DNA of 64,000 nucleotides, taken from assembly GCF_004801405.1 (NCBI RefSeq), contig NZ_SSOB01000047.1, positions 1 to 64,000 on the forward strand, in the 5' to 3' direction. Positions 53,672 to 61,986 of this stretch are shown here, one piece after another. The notes below the pieces were generated by a model that saw only the letters and a list, made by a program, of their open reading frames with translations, ran no database searches and was not told where the DNA came from. This DNA is from Cohnella fermenti (GTDB taxonomy: Bacteria; Bacillota; Bacilli; Paenibacillales; Paenibacillaceae). The translations under genes were made by a program, and so were the position numbers. Within the stretch, counting starts at the first letter, position 1, and every line of letters begins with the position of its first letter.

Positions 53672-54823
53672 TCAGACGAACTGGCCGGTGTTGTCCTTGC
53701 GGCTGAGCCGGTAGGCGGCAATCAGCGCGAAGGCGGCGGCGAAGGCGACGAGAATCGCCAGGTTGAGCGGCAGATCGGACAGCCGTTCCCCGCCCTGGAG
53801 CTTATCCAGCGAATCGAGCAGCCAGCGCTGCGGGAGGAAGGAGGAGATGCGGCGAACCGCGTCAGGCATAATATCCGTTGGGAAAAAACAGCCCGAGAGG
53901 AGGCAAGTCGGCGTGATGACGAGATTCGACAGGGCTGCGGAAGCGGCGTTGCTGGACGAGAAGGAGACGATAAGCAGCGAGAGTCCGATCGCCGCCAGCG
54001 CGAACAGGAACAGAATGGCCGTCAGCTCCCCGAACGGGACTCCCGCGTCGATGCCGAGCACAACCTCCATGAAGATCAGCGTCAGCACAATCTGCACCGC
54101 GAGCACGATGGCGTTCACGGTCACATTGGCCAGGACGTAGATGCGGGAGGAGACGGGAGAGGACATCATCCGCAGGAACGTCCGGTTCTCCCTCTCCTTC
54201 GACATGAACTCGGTGAGCGAGTAGGAGGACGTCAGCATAAACAGGATCAGGAAGCCGATCGCCTGGTAAGTGACGTCCTTCTTGCCGGAAGAATCCCGAA
54301 GCGTCTTGGATGACACCTGATAACCGCTGTGGGCGAAGTCCTCGTACAGCCGGTCGAACAGCTCGGGATTGCTCGCGCTCGTCTGCGCGATCGCCGCCGT
54401 ATTGCCGAGGTATTCGTTCAGCATGGCGCCGACGTAGGCGGTCACCTGCGCGCCTCGGATGGAGACGATATCCGCGGCCGGCGCTTCGCCGTGCTTCAGC
54501 TTCTCCGAGAAGCCTGCGGGGAACACGACGCCGCTGTCGATCTCGCGGCTTGCGATCTTCTCCTTCAGCTTGGCCTCGTCAAGCATCGTTACCTCCACCT
54601 TCTCCAGGCGGGAGAGGTAGTCCGCCGCGTCGGCCGCGATGGAGACATCGCCGTCGTTGTTCGCGATGCCGATGTGCAGCGTTCCGCTGTTCGTGTTCCC
54701 GTAGAGAAGCAGGGACAGAAGCACCCCGGCGATGGGCAGGATGAGATGGAGCAGACCGCTCTTGCGGTCGCGCAGGATCAAAGTCAGGTTCTTGCGAACG
54801 AGCCATAGCCAATCGTTCCGCAT
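53672..54823 (-). CDS. ABC-2 type permease of a drug-type exporter (second permease)
   Basis: 383 residues. One N-terminal span (LILPIAGVLLSLLLYG), a large extracytoplasmic domain of about 150 residues (IDSGVVFPAGFSEKL), then five spans at about 180-380 including LSNLVITPTCLLSGCFFP, the ABC-2 signature region. The start GGAGG lies inside the previous gene and the two genes are separated by one base. With its sister permease it would form the heterodimeric channel. The plan (ATPase, two ABC-2 permeases with big outer domains, neighbouring NarL-type two-component system) resembles the linearmycin resistance transporter LnrLMN of Bacillus subtilis; I infer export or sensing of a membrane-active lipid or peptide. 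Confidence 0.88.
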   Translation of the reverse strand: MRNDWLWLVRKNLTLILRDRKSGLLHLILPIAGVLLSLLLYGNTNSGTLHIGIANNDGDVSIAADAADYLSRLEKVEVTMLDEAKLKEKIASREIDSGVVFPAGFSEKLKHGEAPAADIVSIRGAQVTAYVGAMLNEYLGNTAAIAQTSASNPELFDRLYEDFAHSGYQVSSKTLRDSSGKKDVTYQAIGFLILFMLTSSYSLTEFMSKERENRTFLRMMSSPVSSRIYVLANVTVNAIVLAVQIVLTLIFMEVVLGIDAGVPFGELTAILFLFALAAIGLSLLIVSFSSSNAASAALSNLVITPTCLLSGCFFPTDIMPDAVRRISSFLPQRWLLDSLDKLQGGERLSDLPLNLAILVAFAAAFALIAAYRLSRKDNTGQFV

Positions 54824-54824
54824 G

Positions 54825-55946
54825 TCAGAGGGCCTCCTTCTTGCGCATGAATGCTGCGCAGAGAGATAAGAATAGGACGGAGAGAATCACATTGAGCAGC
54901 AGCGTCGGCCACATGGCCTGCACGTCATCCGAATAGATGATCCGGGCCAGGGCATTGTTGATCCAGTAGAGCGGAGAGAGCTTCGCGACCCACACCCACC
55001 AGCCCGTCATGCCCGAGAGCGGGAAGTACGCGCCGCCGATGAACGAGAAGATCTGGGTGACCATCATCACGACCGAGGAGCCGCCGTCGCTCTTGAACAG
55101 GTAACTCGCCCCGACTCCGACGCTTACCGCGAGCAGCACTTCCGTGAAGAGAAGCAGGAGGACGGAGCCGTAGTGGCTGCCCCATTCCGCTCCAAGCACG
55201 AACCGGCTGAACGCAACAACCGCGATGACGAAGACAAAGTTAATGACGGTGCTGCCGATGATCTTCCCCGCGAACAGCTCGCCCTTGGAGAGCGGGGCGG
55301 CGGTCAGACGGAGCGCGGTATGGCGCAGCTTCTCGCTGCGGAACAGTTGGGTTGCGGACATGCAAGCATAGAAGGCGATCATCGTCGACATGGCCATCGC
55401 GTAATAATCCATCGAATTCGGCGCGCGATCGGCCGTCAGCGACGTCTCGCGGACATAGGTGCCGCTTCCCGCCGCGGCGAGCAAGGAAGGGAGGGCGTCG
55501 GGGGCTTGGCTCGCCGCTGCCATAGCGAGCGAGTAACGGTTCGCGAACGAGGCGAGCATCGCTTGCAGAATGTCGCTCTCGACCGTCAGCTTGGAGCTGC
55601 CGTAGAAGGCGATTCCGTCGCTTCCGATCTTCGCGTAGGCGGCGTATTCGCCGTTCTTGACGGCTGCTTGCCCGTCGGCTTCGGCGGACAACGCCGTTGC
55701 GGCCACGCCGCTGCTTGCGAGCGACGTCGAGAACCCGTTCCAGTAGCTCTCCACCGGCGAGGCTTGATCCTCCAGCGTGTAAGCCAGCTTCAATTCGTCG
55801 AAGCTCAGGCTGTCCGTGAAGGCGTTGCTCAGCGCCGAGCCGAGAATAAGCATAAGGACAATCGGGAAGGCAAGCATAAACAAGAAGGCGCGTCTGTCCC
55901 TTATCGTGGTAACAACTTCTTTCCAGGCGATGCTGGCGATCTTCAT
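54825..55946 (-). CDS. ABC-2 type permease of a drug-type exporter (first permease)
   Basis: 373 residues with the same plan as its neighbour: N-terminal span (FLFMLAFPIVLMLILGSAL), an outer domain of about 150 residues, and five spans including VTQIFSFIGGAYFPLSG, the ABC-2 motif. GGAGGAGAG precedes ATG 55946 in the - strand reading. It lies between the ATPase and the second permease in one operon (spacings 17 and 1 bases). LnrM/YfiM-type by layout. Confidence 0.88.
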   Translation of the reverse strand: MKIASIAWKEVVTTIRDRRAFLFMLAFPIVLMLILGSALSNAFTDSLSFDELKLAYTLEDQASPVESYWNGFSTSLASSGVAATALSAEADGQAAVKNGEYAAYAKIGSDGIAFYGSSKLTVESDILQAMLASFANRYSLAMAAASQAPDALPSLLAAAGSGTYVRETSLTADRAPNSMDYYAMAMSTMIAFYACMSATQLFRSEKLRHTALRLTAAPLSKGELFAGKIIGSTVINFVFVIAVVAFSRFVLGAEWGSHYGSVLLLLFTEVLLAVSVGVGASYLFKSDGGSSVVMMVTQIFSFIGGAYFPLSGMTGWWVWVAKLSPLYWINNALARIIYSDDVQAMWPTLLLNVILSVLFLSLCAAFMRKKEAL

Positions 55947-55963
55947 CTCGCTCTCTCCTCCCC

Positions 55964-56899
55964 CTAATCCCGCAGGTTCCGTCCTGTGAGGGTCAGGAAT
56001 ACCGACTCGAGGTTCGGGGCCTGCTCTTCGACCGAGCGGATGTCGGCACGGCTGCGGATCAGCTGCTGAATAATCTCGTTCAGGTTGTTGATCTCCGCCT
56101 TGGATTGCAGCTTGATCATTCCGTCGTCGATGCGGGCCGAGACGATTCCAGGGATGCTCCGCAACGCTTCGATCCCGACGCCTTCCTCCGAACGGACGCC
56201 GATCCAGATTTCCTTCGTGTCCGTCACGATCGCCTTGAGCTGCTCCTTCGTTCCTTCGGCGATGATTTTCCCATGGTCGACGATGGCGATGCGCGTGCAG
56301 ATCTCTTCGACTTCCTCCATATAGTGGCTTGTGTAGATGATCGTACAGCCCATCTCGTTCAGCTTCCGCACCGATTGCAAAATATAATTGCGCGAATGAG
56401 GGTCGATGCCGACCGTCGGTTCGTCCATGATGATGAGCTTGGGCCGGTGGGCGATCGCGCAGGCGATATTCAGCCGCCGCTTCATGCCGCCCGAGAAGCT
56501 CTTCGGGAAGCTCTTCGCCTTGTCGCCGAGTCCGACGAATTCGAGCGCCTCCTCCGTTCTCTCCTGGAGCAGCGAGCCGCGAAGGCCGTACAGCCCGGCG
56601 AAGAATCTCACGTTCTCGTAAGCCGTGAGCTGCTCGTAGATTGCGAGATCCTGCGGCACGATGCCGATGTTCGCCTTGGCGAAGCGCGGGAACTTCGCGA
56701 TGTTCTTGCCGAGAATCTCGATGTCGCCCTTCGTTGCCTTCAGCAGCGAGGAGACCATGTGGATCGTTGTGCTCTTGCCCGCCCCGTTCGCTCCGAGGAA
56801 GCCGAAGATCTCGCCCTCGCGGACGCTGAGGCTCATATTGTCGACGGCGGCGAAGTCGCCGAACGTCTTGGTCACGTTGCGAATATCCAGTACGTTCAC
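55964..56899 (-). CDS. ABC exporter ATP-binding protein
   Basis: 311 residues, GTG start with GGGAGGG upstream. Walker A GANGAGKST at about 38-46, signature FSGGMKRRLNIA, Walker B LIIMDEPTVGID, then H-loop YTSHYMEEVEEI. The ~80-residue C-terminal part (GVRSEEGVGIEALRSIPG) is the extra domain common in ABC-2 drug exporters (DrrA/NatA type). It energises the two permeases coded after it. An inverted repeat/terminator separates it from the histidine kinase gene, so the exporter may have its own promoter, which the response regulator could switch on. Confidence 0.92.
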   Translation of the reverse strand: MNVLDIRNVTKTFGDFAAVDNMSLSVREGEIFGFLGANGAGKSTTIHMVSSLLKATKGDIEILGKNIAKFPRFAKANIGIVPQDLAIYEQLTAYENVRFFAGLYGLRGSLLQERTEEALEFVGLGDKAKSFPKSFSGGMKRRLNIACAIAHRPKLIIMDEPTVGIDPHSRNYILQSVRKLNEMGCTIIYTSHYMEEVEEICTRIAIVDHGKIIAEGTKEQLKAIVTDTKEIWIGVRSEEGVGIEALRSIPGIVSARIDDGMIKLQSKAEINNLNEIIQQLIRSRADIRSVEEQAPNLESVFLTLTGRNLRD

Positions 56900-56961
56900 C
56901 TGCGTACCCTCCCTTGATTCCTTGTTCTTCCTGCTCTCTTCTTCATGTCCTCATTGTAGAG

Positions 56962-57000
56962 AAAAAGGGCGACCTTATGACAGTGCATAAGTTCACCCTT
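56962..57000 (-). terminator. terminator after the histidine kinase gene
   Basis: AAGGGCGACCTTATG (56965-56979) and CATAAGTTCACCCTT (56986-57000) pair at 13 of 15 positions around ACAGTG. Read on the - strand the stem is followed by TTTTTCTC, a proper terminator placed between the kinase stop (57029) and the exporter start (56899). It could also be a regulator-binding palindrome. Confidence 0.75.
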
Positions 57001-57028
57001 CGGGCGTGAGAAATCTCATGATTTGATT

Positions 57029-58174
57029 TTATCCGCCTTCCCGCGGAAGCAGCGTCGTCACCCGGAAGCCGCGCGTTCCGTCCACGACGACCGTGCCGCC
57101 GACGGAGGCGGCGCGCTCCTCCATGCCGGCGATGCCGAGCCCCTTGACGACCTTCGCCGCCCCGACGCCGTTGTCGGAGACGATCGACTGGACGAAGCGG
57201 TTAAGCACATTGACCTCGATGCCGACGACGGTCGCGCCCGAATACTTCAGGGCGTTCGTGAGCGCTTCGGTCGCGTTCTCCTGGATGATTTTCCATTGGA
57301 GGGGCGTGATCGCGTCGAGGTCGCCTTGATGGGTGACCGTCGTTGCGACGGAGGAGCCGAGCCTGGCCGACAGCTCGTCCGCATACAGGCGCAGCCGGTG
57401 AATGCCGAGCTCCTCAGCCTTCGGTTTGATGTCCTTGAGCGCCAGGCGGATGCGCTCCAGCCCTTCCTTCGAGATTGCGATCGCGTTGCCGAGAAGCTCC
57501 GCGGACTTGGCCCTGTCGGACTCGAGCAGCCGGCGGGACGCTTCCATCTGAATGAGCGCTCCGGCCATCGAATGGCCGATCTCGTCATGAATTCGCTGCG
57601 AGAGCCGATTCCGTTCTTCGAGCTTGCTCGTATATTCGGATTGTCGCCGGTACGCCTCATTCTCGCCTAGCGCTCTTGTCAGCCGCTCCAGATCCGCCTT
57701 CATTCGGTCCCGTGCGTGTTCCATGCGGCTCAGCTTGTTCCGTTCGGCGCGCAGACCGAAGAAGAGCAGCAACGACAGGGCCGCCGCGAAGGCGTAGAGC
57801 GGCATGAGCTCTTTCGGCAGGAAGGGCAGCGGAACAAGCGCAAGCAGGAGCGGAAGGGCGAGCTTGAGCGGAGCATGTGTCTTGGCTTCTTCGGCCCGGG
57901 TGCGGAGCTCGGCCAGCTCTAGCAGGTTCGGCGGGAGCAGCAGCGCGTACTCCGGGGACAAGCGTGCGGCGCACAGGACGATAAGGGACGAGGAGAGCAG
58001 CAACAGCGCGGCGGAGAGGCTTCGGCGAGGGAACAGGAGCATGGCGACGTTCAAGATCAGATAAAGAAGGCAGGCGAAAATATCCCATGCGGAGCCCGGA
58101 CCGGACAGGAAGCAGGTGGCGGCGACTACGTAGAAGAGCAGCGATGCCTTGCCCCCGATCATCCACAATTCCAT
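57029..58174 (-). CDS. NarL-type sensor histidine kinase
   Basis: 381 residues. About five hydrophobic spans in the first 140 residues with hardly any outside loop (an intramembrane-sensing layout), then a coiled helix, the HisKA_3 box QRIHDEIGHSMAGAL with H196, and a HATPase domain with NATEALTNALKYSGA and DNGVGAAKVVKGLGIAGMEERA. It should phosphorylate the response regulator coded just upstream (12-base gap). Small-loop kinases of this kind next to ABC-2 exporters sense membrane stress or the exporter itself; LnrJ is the known parallel. Confidence 0.9.
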   Translation of the reverse strand: MELWMIGGKASLLFYVVAATCFLSGPGSAWDIFACLLYLILNVAMLLFPRRSLSAALLLLSSSLIVLCAARLSPEYALLLPPNLLELAELRTRAEEAKTHAPLKLALPLLLALVPLPFLPKELMPLYAFAAALSLLLFFGLRAERNKLSRMEHARDRMKADLERLTRALGENEAYRRQSEYTSKLEERNRLSQRIHDEIGHSMAGALIQMEASRRLLESDRAKSAELLGNAIAISKEGLERIRLALKDIKPKAEELGIHRLRLYADELSARLGSSVATTVTHQGDLDAITPLQWKIIQENATEALTNALKYSGATVVGIEVNVLNRFVQSIVSDNGVGAAKVVKGLGIAGMEERAASVGGTVVVDGTRGFRVTTLLPREGG

Positions 58175-58186
58175 GCGGCGGCCCTC

Positions 58187-58843
58187 CTAATTCTCGCTTG
58201 GCTTCGTGGCCCCGGTCAGGTAATAGATCGCGATCTGCGTGCGATGCTCGAGCGCGGTCTTGTTCAGAATCGACGTGATGTGGTTCGCGACCGTCCCTTC
58301 CGAGAGGAACAGCTTCTTCGAGATCTCCTTGTTGGACAGCCCCTTCGCGATCAGCGCGATAACGTCGAGCTCCCGTTCGGTGAACAGGCTGCGGTCGATC
58401 CGGCCGCCCGCGCCGGCAGCGGGCCCCGCGTTCGCGCCCTCCGCCAGCTTCTCCAGCACGACATCCTGCAGCACGCGGTGCTCCGCGAACACGCTCCGGA
58501 TTGCGTCGCGAATCCGGTCGGGCTCGTTGTTCTTGAGCAGGTAGCCGCGCGCGCCGGCTTGAATGGCTTCCATGATGTATTCGTCGTCGTCGAAGGTGGT
58601 CAGAATAAACGGCTTCGTCTTCGTCCGCGCCGCGATCTCGCGGGTCGCCTGCACGCCGTTCATGACGGGCATCCGGATGTCGAGCAGCGCCACATCGACC
58701 TCATTGGCCAGGCAATAGTCGACGGCCTCGGCGCCGTTCTCGACCGCGACGACGACCTCGAAGTCGGCATAGCTCGATAAAATAATCCTCATCCCTTCAC
58801 GGATGAAGGAATTGTCGTCGGCAATCAGCACTCGGATGGGCAT
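58187..58843 (-). CDS. NarL/LuxR-type response regulator
   Basis: 218 residues. Receiver domain 1-120 with the acidic pair ADDN, phosphorylation site D55 (LLDIRMPVMNG) and FILTTFDDDEYI; C-terminal LuxR-type helix-turn-helix with FTERELDVIALIAKGLSNKEI and EGTVANHITSIL. GGGAGGAAC precedes ATG 58843. Genes order: chemoreceptor-like, regulator, kinase, then terminator and exporter. Likely target is the exporter promoter at about 56900-56960. Confidence 0.93.
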   Translation of the reverse strand: MPIRVLIADDNSFIREGMRIILSSYADFEVVVAVENGAEAVDYCLANEVDVALLDIRMPVMNGVQATREIAARTKTKPFILTTFDDDEYIMEAIQAGARGYLLKNNEPDRIRDAIRSVFAEHRVLQDVVLEKLAEGANAGPAAGAGGRIDRSLFTERELDVIALIAKGLSNKEISKKLFLSEGTVANHITSILNKTALEHRTQIAIYYLTGATKPSEN

Positions 58844-58861
58844 TCGTCGTTCCTCCCAGGA

Positions 58862-60355
58862 TTAACGCCCGGAGGGCGCTCCGTCCGTCTTCGTCTGCGT
58901 CATCTTGCCCATGTCGGAGGCGAGCTTGTCCAACTGCAGGAAGCTGTCGACGATGTCGCCGATGCGCTTGTCCTGCGTCGTCATGCTGGCGGACATCTCT
59001 TCGATCGCCGCCATGTTCTGTTCGGTGGAGCTGGCAATCGCGACGATCTGATCCATCATCTTGTCGTATTGGGTGCGCAGATCGTCGGCGGAGCGGGTGA
59101 CCTCCGCCGACTGCCGCTCGACTTGCCCGGAATCCCGCGTCAGCGAACGCATCACTTCCGCTACTTTGGCGACTGCGGCGCCGCTCTCGACAACCGACTG
59201 CTGACCCCGCGCGACCTGATCGACCGCCAGCTCTGTCTTGGATCGGATCGCCTCGAGAATCGTCTCGATCTGCTCCGTGGAGTTCTTCGACGATTCGGCG
59301 AGCTTGCGGATCTCGTTGGACACAACGGCGAACCCTCTGCCGTGCTCGCCTGCCCGGGACGCTTCGATAGCGGCATTGAGCGCAAGGAGGTTCGTCTGAT
59401 AGGAGATGTTCTTGATCGCCGAGACGATGCTGCCGATCAACTGGTTCTGATCGTTAAGCTCGTTCATCAGCGCGAAGGAAGCATCGATGTTCGCATGAAC
59501 GTGCCCCATCCGCTCCTCCAGCAATTCGGCTTCCCGGCTGCCGATGTCCGTCAATTGGACGGAGCTGTCCGATACGGTCTTCATCTCGTTCGCGCGTTCG
59601 GCGAGAGAGGCGACTGCCGCCTCGATCAGGCGCACGGCTTCGCTAATATAAGCCAGGCTGTTCGTCTGCGTCTCGATGTCGGCCGTCACCTCGGCGAATG
59701 AGGTCGTCACTTCCTTCGAGATGACGCCGGTGGAGGTGATGTTCGACTTCAGATTGGAGCTGAACTCGTTCAAGGACCCGAGCGCTGCCCTCACGTTGTC
59801 AACGATGCCTTGGGCGCGTCTGCTCTCGGCGATCGCTTGCTCGCGCTGCTGCCCGGCTTCGGACTGCAGCTTCTCGCTGAAGCGGGAGGAGAAGTAGAGC
59901 GGTGCGGCAATAAGAAGGAAGTACAGGAGGATCGTGTACAGAGCATTGTTGCCGAACACTTCTTCATTGTAAGGGCTGACGAACAAGTACAAGGTCAGGG
60001 CGATCCCGGACAGTCCGGAGAAGGCGATGGAGCGTGAATTGCCGTACAGCGTCATGATGGCCAGATTGACATACACAAGGAAATAAGTCGTGATGATGGG
60101 ACCGCTCATAATGAGCAGAAGCGTAAGCGCTGTAACGATGGCCGAGATAATGTACATAATGTAGCCGGACAACCACCGCTTGTACGTCAATAATGTTGCG
60201 GTGCCGCTCGCGAACGTGCCGACGATTGCGAGCACGATAACGGAGCGTTGAGACACGCCGGTCAGGAAGTCTACGATGATGCCAAGCACGAGCATGCCCC
60301 AGATGATGTTGACGAGGAGCTTGTTTCTGCGCTGCAAAGTGTCGTTGAATTGCAC
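58862..60355 (-). CDS. methyl-accepting chemotaxis protein-like transducer
   Basis: 497 residues from a GTG. The N-terminal ~170 residues are six membrane helices with short loops, not the usual two spans with an outer sensor; no HAMP motif is clear. A long coiled coil follows with the signaling tip of MCPs (LIGSIVSAIKNISYQTNLLALNAAIEASRAGE, here in parts; key are NLLALNAAIEA and FAVVSNEIRKLAE). It would signal to CheW/CheA. Six-span transducers without an outer domain sense membrane or cytoplasmic state. It lies 18 bases before the response regulator gene, so it could be in one operon with the two-component system, which is unusual. Confidence 0.88.
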   Translation of the reverse strand: MQFNDTLQRRNKLLVNIIWGMLVLGIIVDFLTGVSQRSVIVLAIVGTFASGTATLLTYKRWLSGYIMYIISAIVTALTLLLIMSGPIITTYFLVYVNLAIMTLYGNSRSIAFSGLSGIALTLYLFVSPYNEEVFGNNALYTILLYFLLIAAPLYFSSRFSEKLQSEAGQQREQAIAESRRAQGIVDNVRAALGSLNEFSSNLKSNITSTGVISKEVTTSFAEVTADIETQTNSLAYISEAVRLIEAAVASLAERANEMKTVSDSSVQLTDIGSREAELLEERMGHVHANIDASFALMNELNDQNQLIGSIVSAIKNISYQTNLLALNAAIEASRAGEHGRGFAVVSNEIRKLAESSKNSTEQIETILEAIRSKTELAVDQVARGQQSVVESGAAVAKVAEVMRSLTRDSGQVERQSAEVTRSADDLRTQYDKMMDQIVAIASSTEQNMAAIEEMSASMTTQDKRIGDIVDSFLQLDKLASDMGKMTQTKTDGAPSGR

Positions 60356-60552
60356 AAAAGGCCCGCCTTCCGCTTTTGGTATGTTGTTCCCAAAATTATA
60401 CTATACTGTGGTGCCTTTGCACTAGTATGCGATAGAGCAAGCGGGGCTGCCGCAAGGAAGAGCGGCGGCTCGTCATCTTTGTCCGAATAATCGTCCAAGT
60501 CCCTTCATAGACATGAACCATGGAATAACCAATGTGCAGAGGGGTTGATCTC

Positions 60553-61740
60553 ATGCGTCGTCGAGTCCCATGGATCTTGTCCATGGTCGTGCTGCTGACC
60601 GCCGTCTTGTCCGGATGCGGCAGCAAGAACGCGGATTCGGTCGTGAAGGATTTGAGCAAGGTGGCCAGCAAGCTGGAGAGCTATCAAGGAAGCGGCACGA
60701 TGACGCTGCACACGGGGCAGCAGCCGCTGGAGTACAAGGTTGAAGTGTGGTATCAGAAGCCGTCTTATTATCGGATCGCTCTGACGAACGAGCAACGGGA
60801 CATTACGCAGATCGTGCTTCGCAACGACGACGGGGTGTTCGTGCTGACCCCGAGGCTGAACAAGAGCTATCGCTTCCAGAGCGATTGGCCGGAGAACCAA
60901 GGGCAGGTGTACCTGTACCAGACGCTCCTGCAGAGCATCGCGATCGACAACTCGCGGCAATTCACGACGGATAAGGACGCCTATGTATTCGACGTCATGG
61001 CGGGCAACTATCAGAACGGCTCGTTCGCGCGGCAGAAGATCTGGCTGGCCAAGTCCGACTACAAGCCGCGCCAGGTTCAGGTGACCGACACGAACGCGAA
61101 CCTGATGGTCGAAGTGAAGTTCGACAGCTTCGAATTCGATAAGAAGTTCGACAAGTCCGCGTTCGATATGCAGAAGAACATGGACAACGCGCCGAGCTCC
61201 GGCTCGTCGAGCGCGACCGGAAGCGATTCGGGCAGTCCGGCCCCGGACACCGGTTCGTCGTCCGGCAATATCGAGGGCATCACCGAGGAAGGGACGGCGA
61301 ATGGCCAGACGGATGCGACTTCCGGCCAAGGGGACACGACGACGAGCGGCGGAGTCGAAGGCGGCGGATCGACCGCGGTTCAAGGCCAGACGGACGAATT
61401 CCAATTCGTCGAACCGGACCCCGATTCGCTGCCGGAAGGCGTCGAGCTTAAGGACCAGAGGGATGTGCAATTGGCCGAGACGCAAGGAGTCATGCTCCGC
61501 TACTCCGGCACGTACGACTTCACGATCGTCGAGTCGATGCCGAAGGACGAAGCCGTCTCGTCGGGCGTGGGCATCATGCTCGATCTGGGCGCCACATGGG
61601 GCATGCTTGCCGGCGAGGATACGACAACGCTGACTTGGACCTACGACGGCATTGAATACCGGCTGACGACGGCCGACCTGCCGCAGGAGGACATGGTGCG
61701 GATCGCCCAATCCATGGCCGCCCAAGGCGCGGTCAAATAA
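60553..61740 (+). CDS. LolA-like lipoprotein (YdcC-type)
   Basis: 395 residues from ATG 60553 (AGAGGGG 8 bases upstream). Lipoprotein signal with lipobox LSGC, Cys22. Residues 35-215 are a LolA/LppX-like half-barrel (GSGTMTLHTGQQPLEYKVEV, FVLTPRLNKSYRFQSDW). A Ser/Gly/Thr linker (about 225-285) separates a C-terminal domain. In Bacillus subtilis ydcC stands directly before the alanine racemase gene, as here, and related GerS-type proteins of clostridia help spore germination. The role here is open. 246 bases with a promoter and hairpin separate it from alr. Confidence 0.83.
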   Translation: MRRRVPWILSMVVLLTAVLSGCGSKNADSVVKDLSKVASKLESYQGSGTMTLHTGQQPLEYKVEVWYQKPSYYRIALTNEQRDITQIVLRNDDGVFVLTPRLNKSYRFQSDWPENQGQVYLYQTLLQSIAIDNSRQFTTDKDAYVFDVMAGNYQNGSFARQKIWLAKSDYKPRQVQVTDTNANLMVEVKFDSFEFDKKFDKSAFDMQKNMDNAPSSGSSSATGSDSGSPAPDTGSSSGNIEGITEEGTANGQTDATSGQGDTTTSGGVEGGGSTAVQGQTDEFQFVEPDPDSLPEGVELKDQRDVQLAETQGVMLRYSGTYDFTIVESMPKDEAVSSGVGIMLDLGATWGMLAGEDTTTLTWTYDGIEYRLTTADLPQEDMVRIAQSMAAQGAVK

Positions 61741-61810
61741 TGAACGGTAACGGCACGCTGACGGAACGGCGATAATTCGCCGGTGGCAAAGGTTGGCTCC
61801 TCCGCTTGCG

Positions 61811-61839
61811 TTGACAGCCCCGCGCTCTCCCGTTAACAT
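61811..61839 (+). promoter_or_regulatory. sigma-A-type promoter for alr
   Basis: TTGACA (61811-61816), exactly 17 bases, TAACAT (61834-61839). The -35 is perfect and the -10 matches four of six. It would give an untranslated leader of about 140 bases before ATG 61987, which holds the hairpin at 61880-61912. Confidence 0.7.
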
Positions 61840-61879
61840 TACGTTATCGGATTTATAGCTGGGATAGCTGTGCGGCTGA

Positions 61880-61912
61880 CGGCAGCGCTGTCTGAATGAG
61901 GCAGCGTTGCCG
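61880..61912 (+). other. hairpin in the alr leader
   Basis: CGGCAGCGCTG (61880-61890) pairs with CAGCGTTGCCG (61902-61912) with one G-T pair, loop 11 bases. It lies 75 bases before the alr start. No T-run follows. It could affect translation or mRNA stability. Confidence 0.5.
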
Positions 61913-61986
61913 TTCACGCTGTCAAGGACGAATTCGCGCCCGGGCGCCGGGTGCGGGTTCGCAGTCAGTAAAGCGGGTGGATTAGG

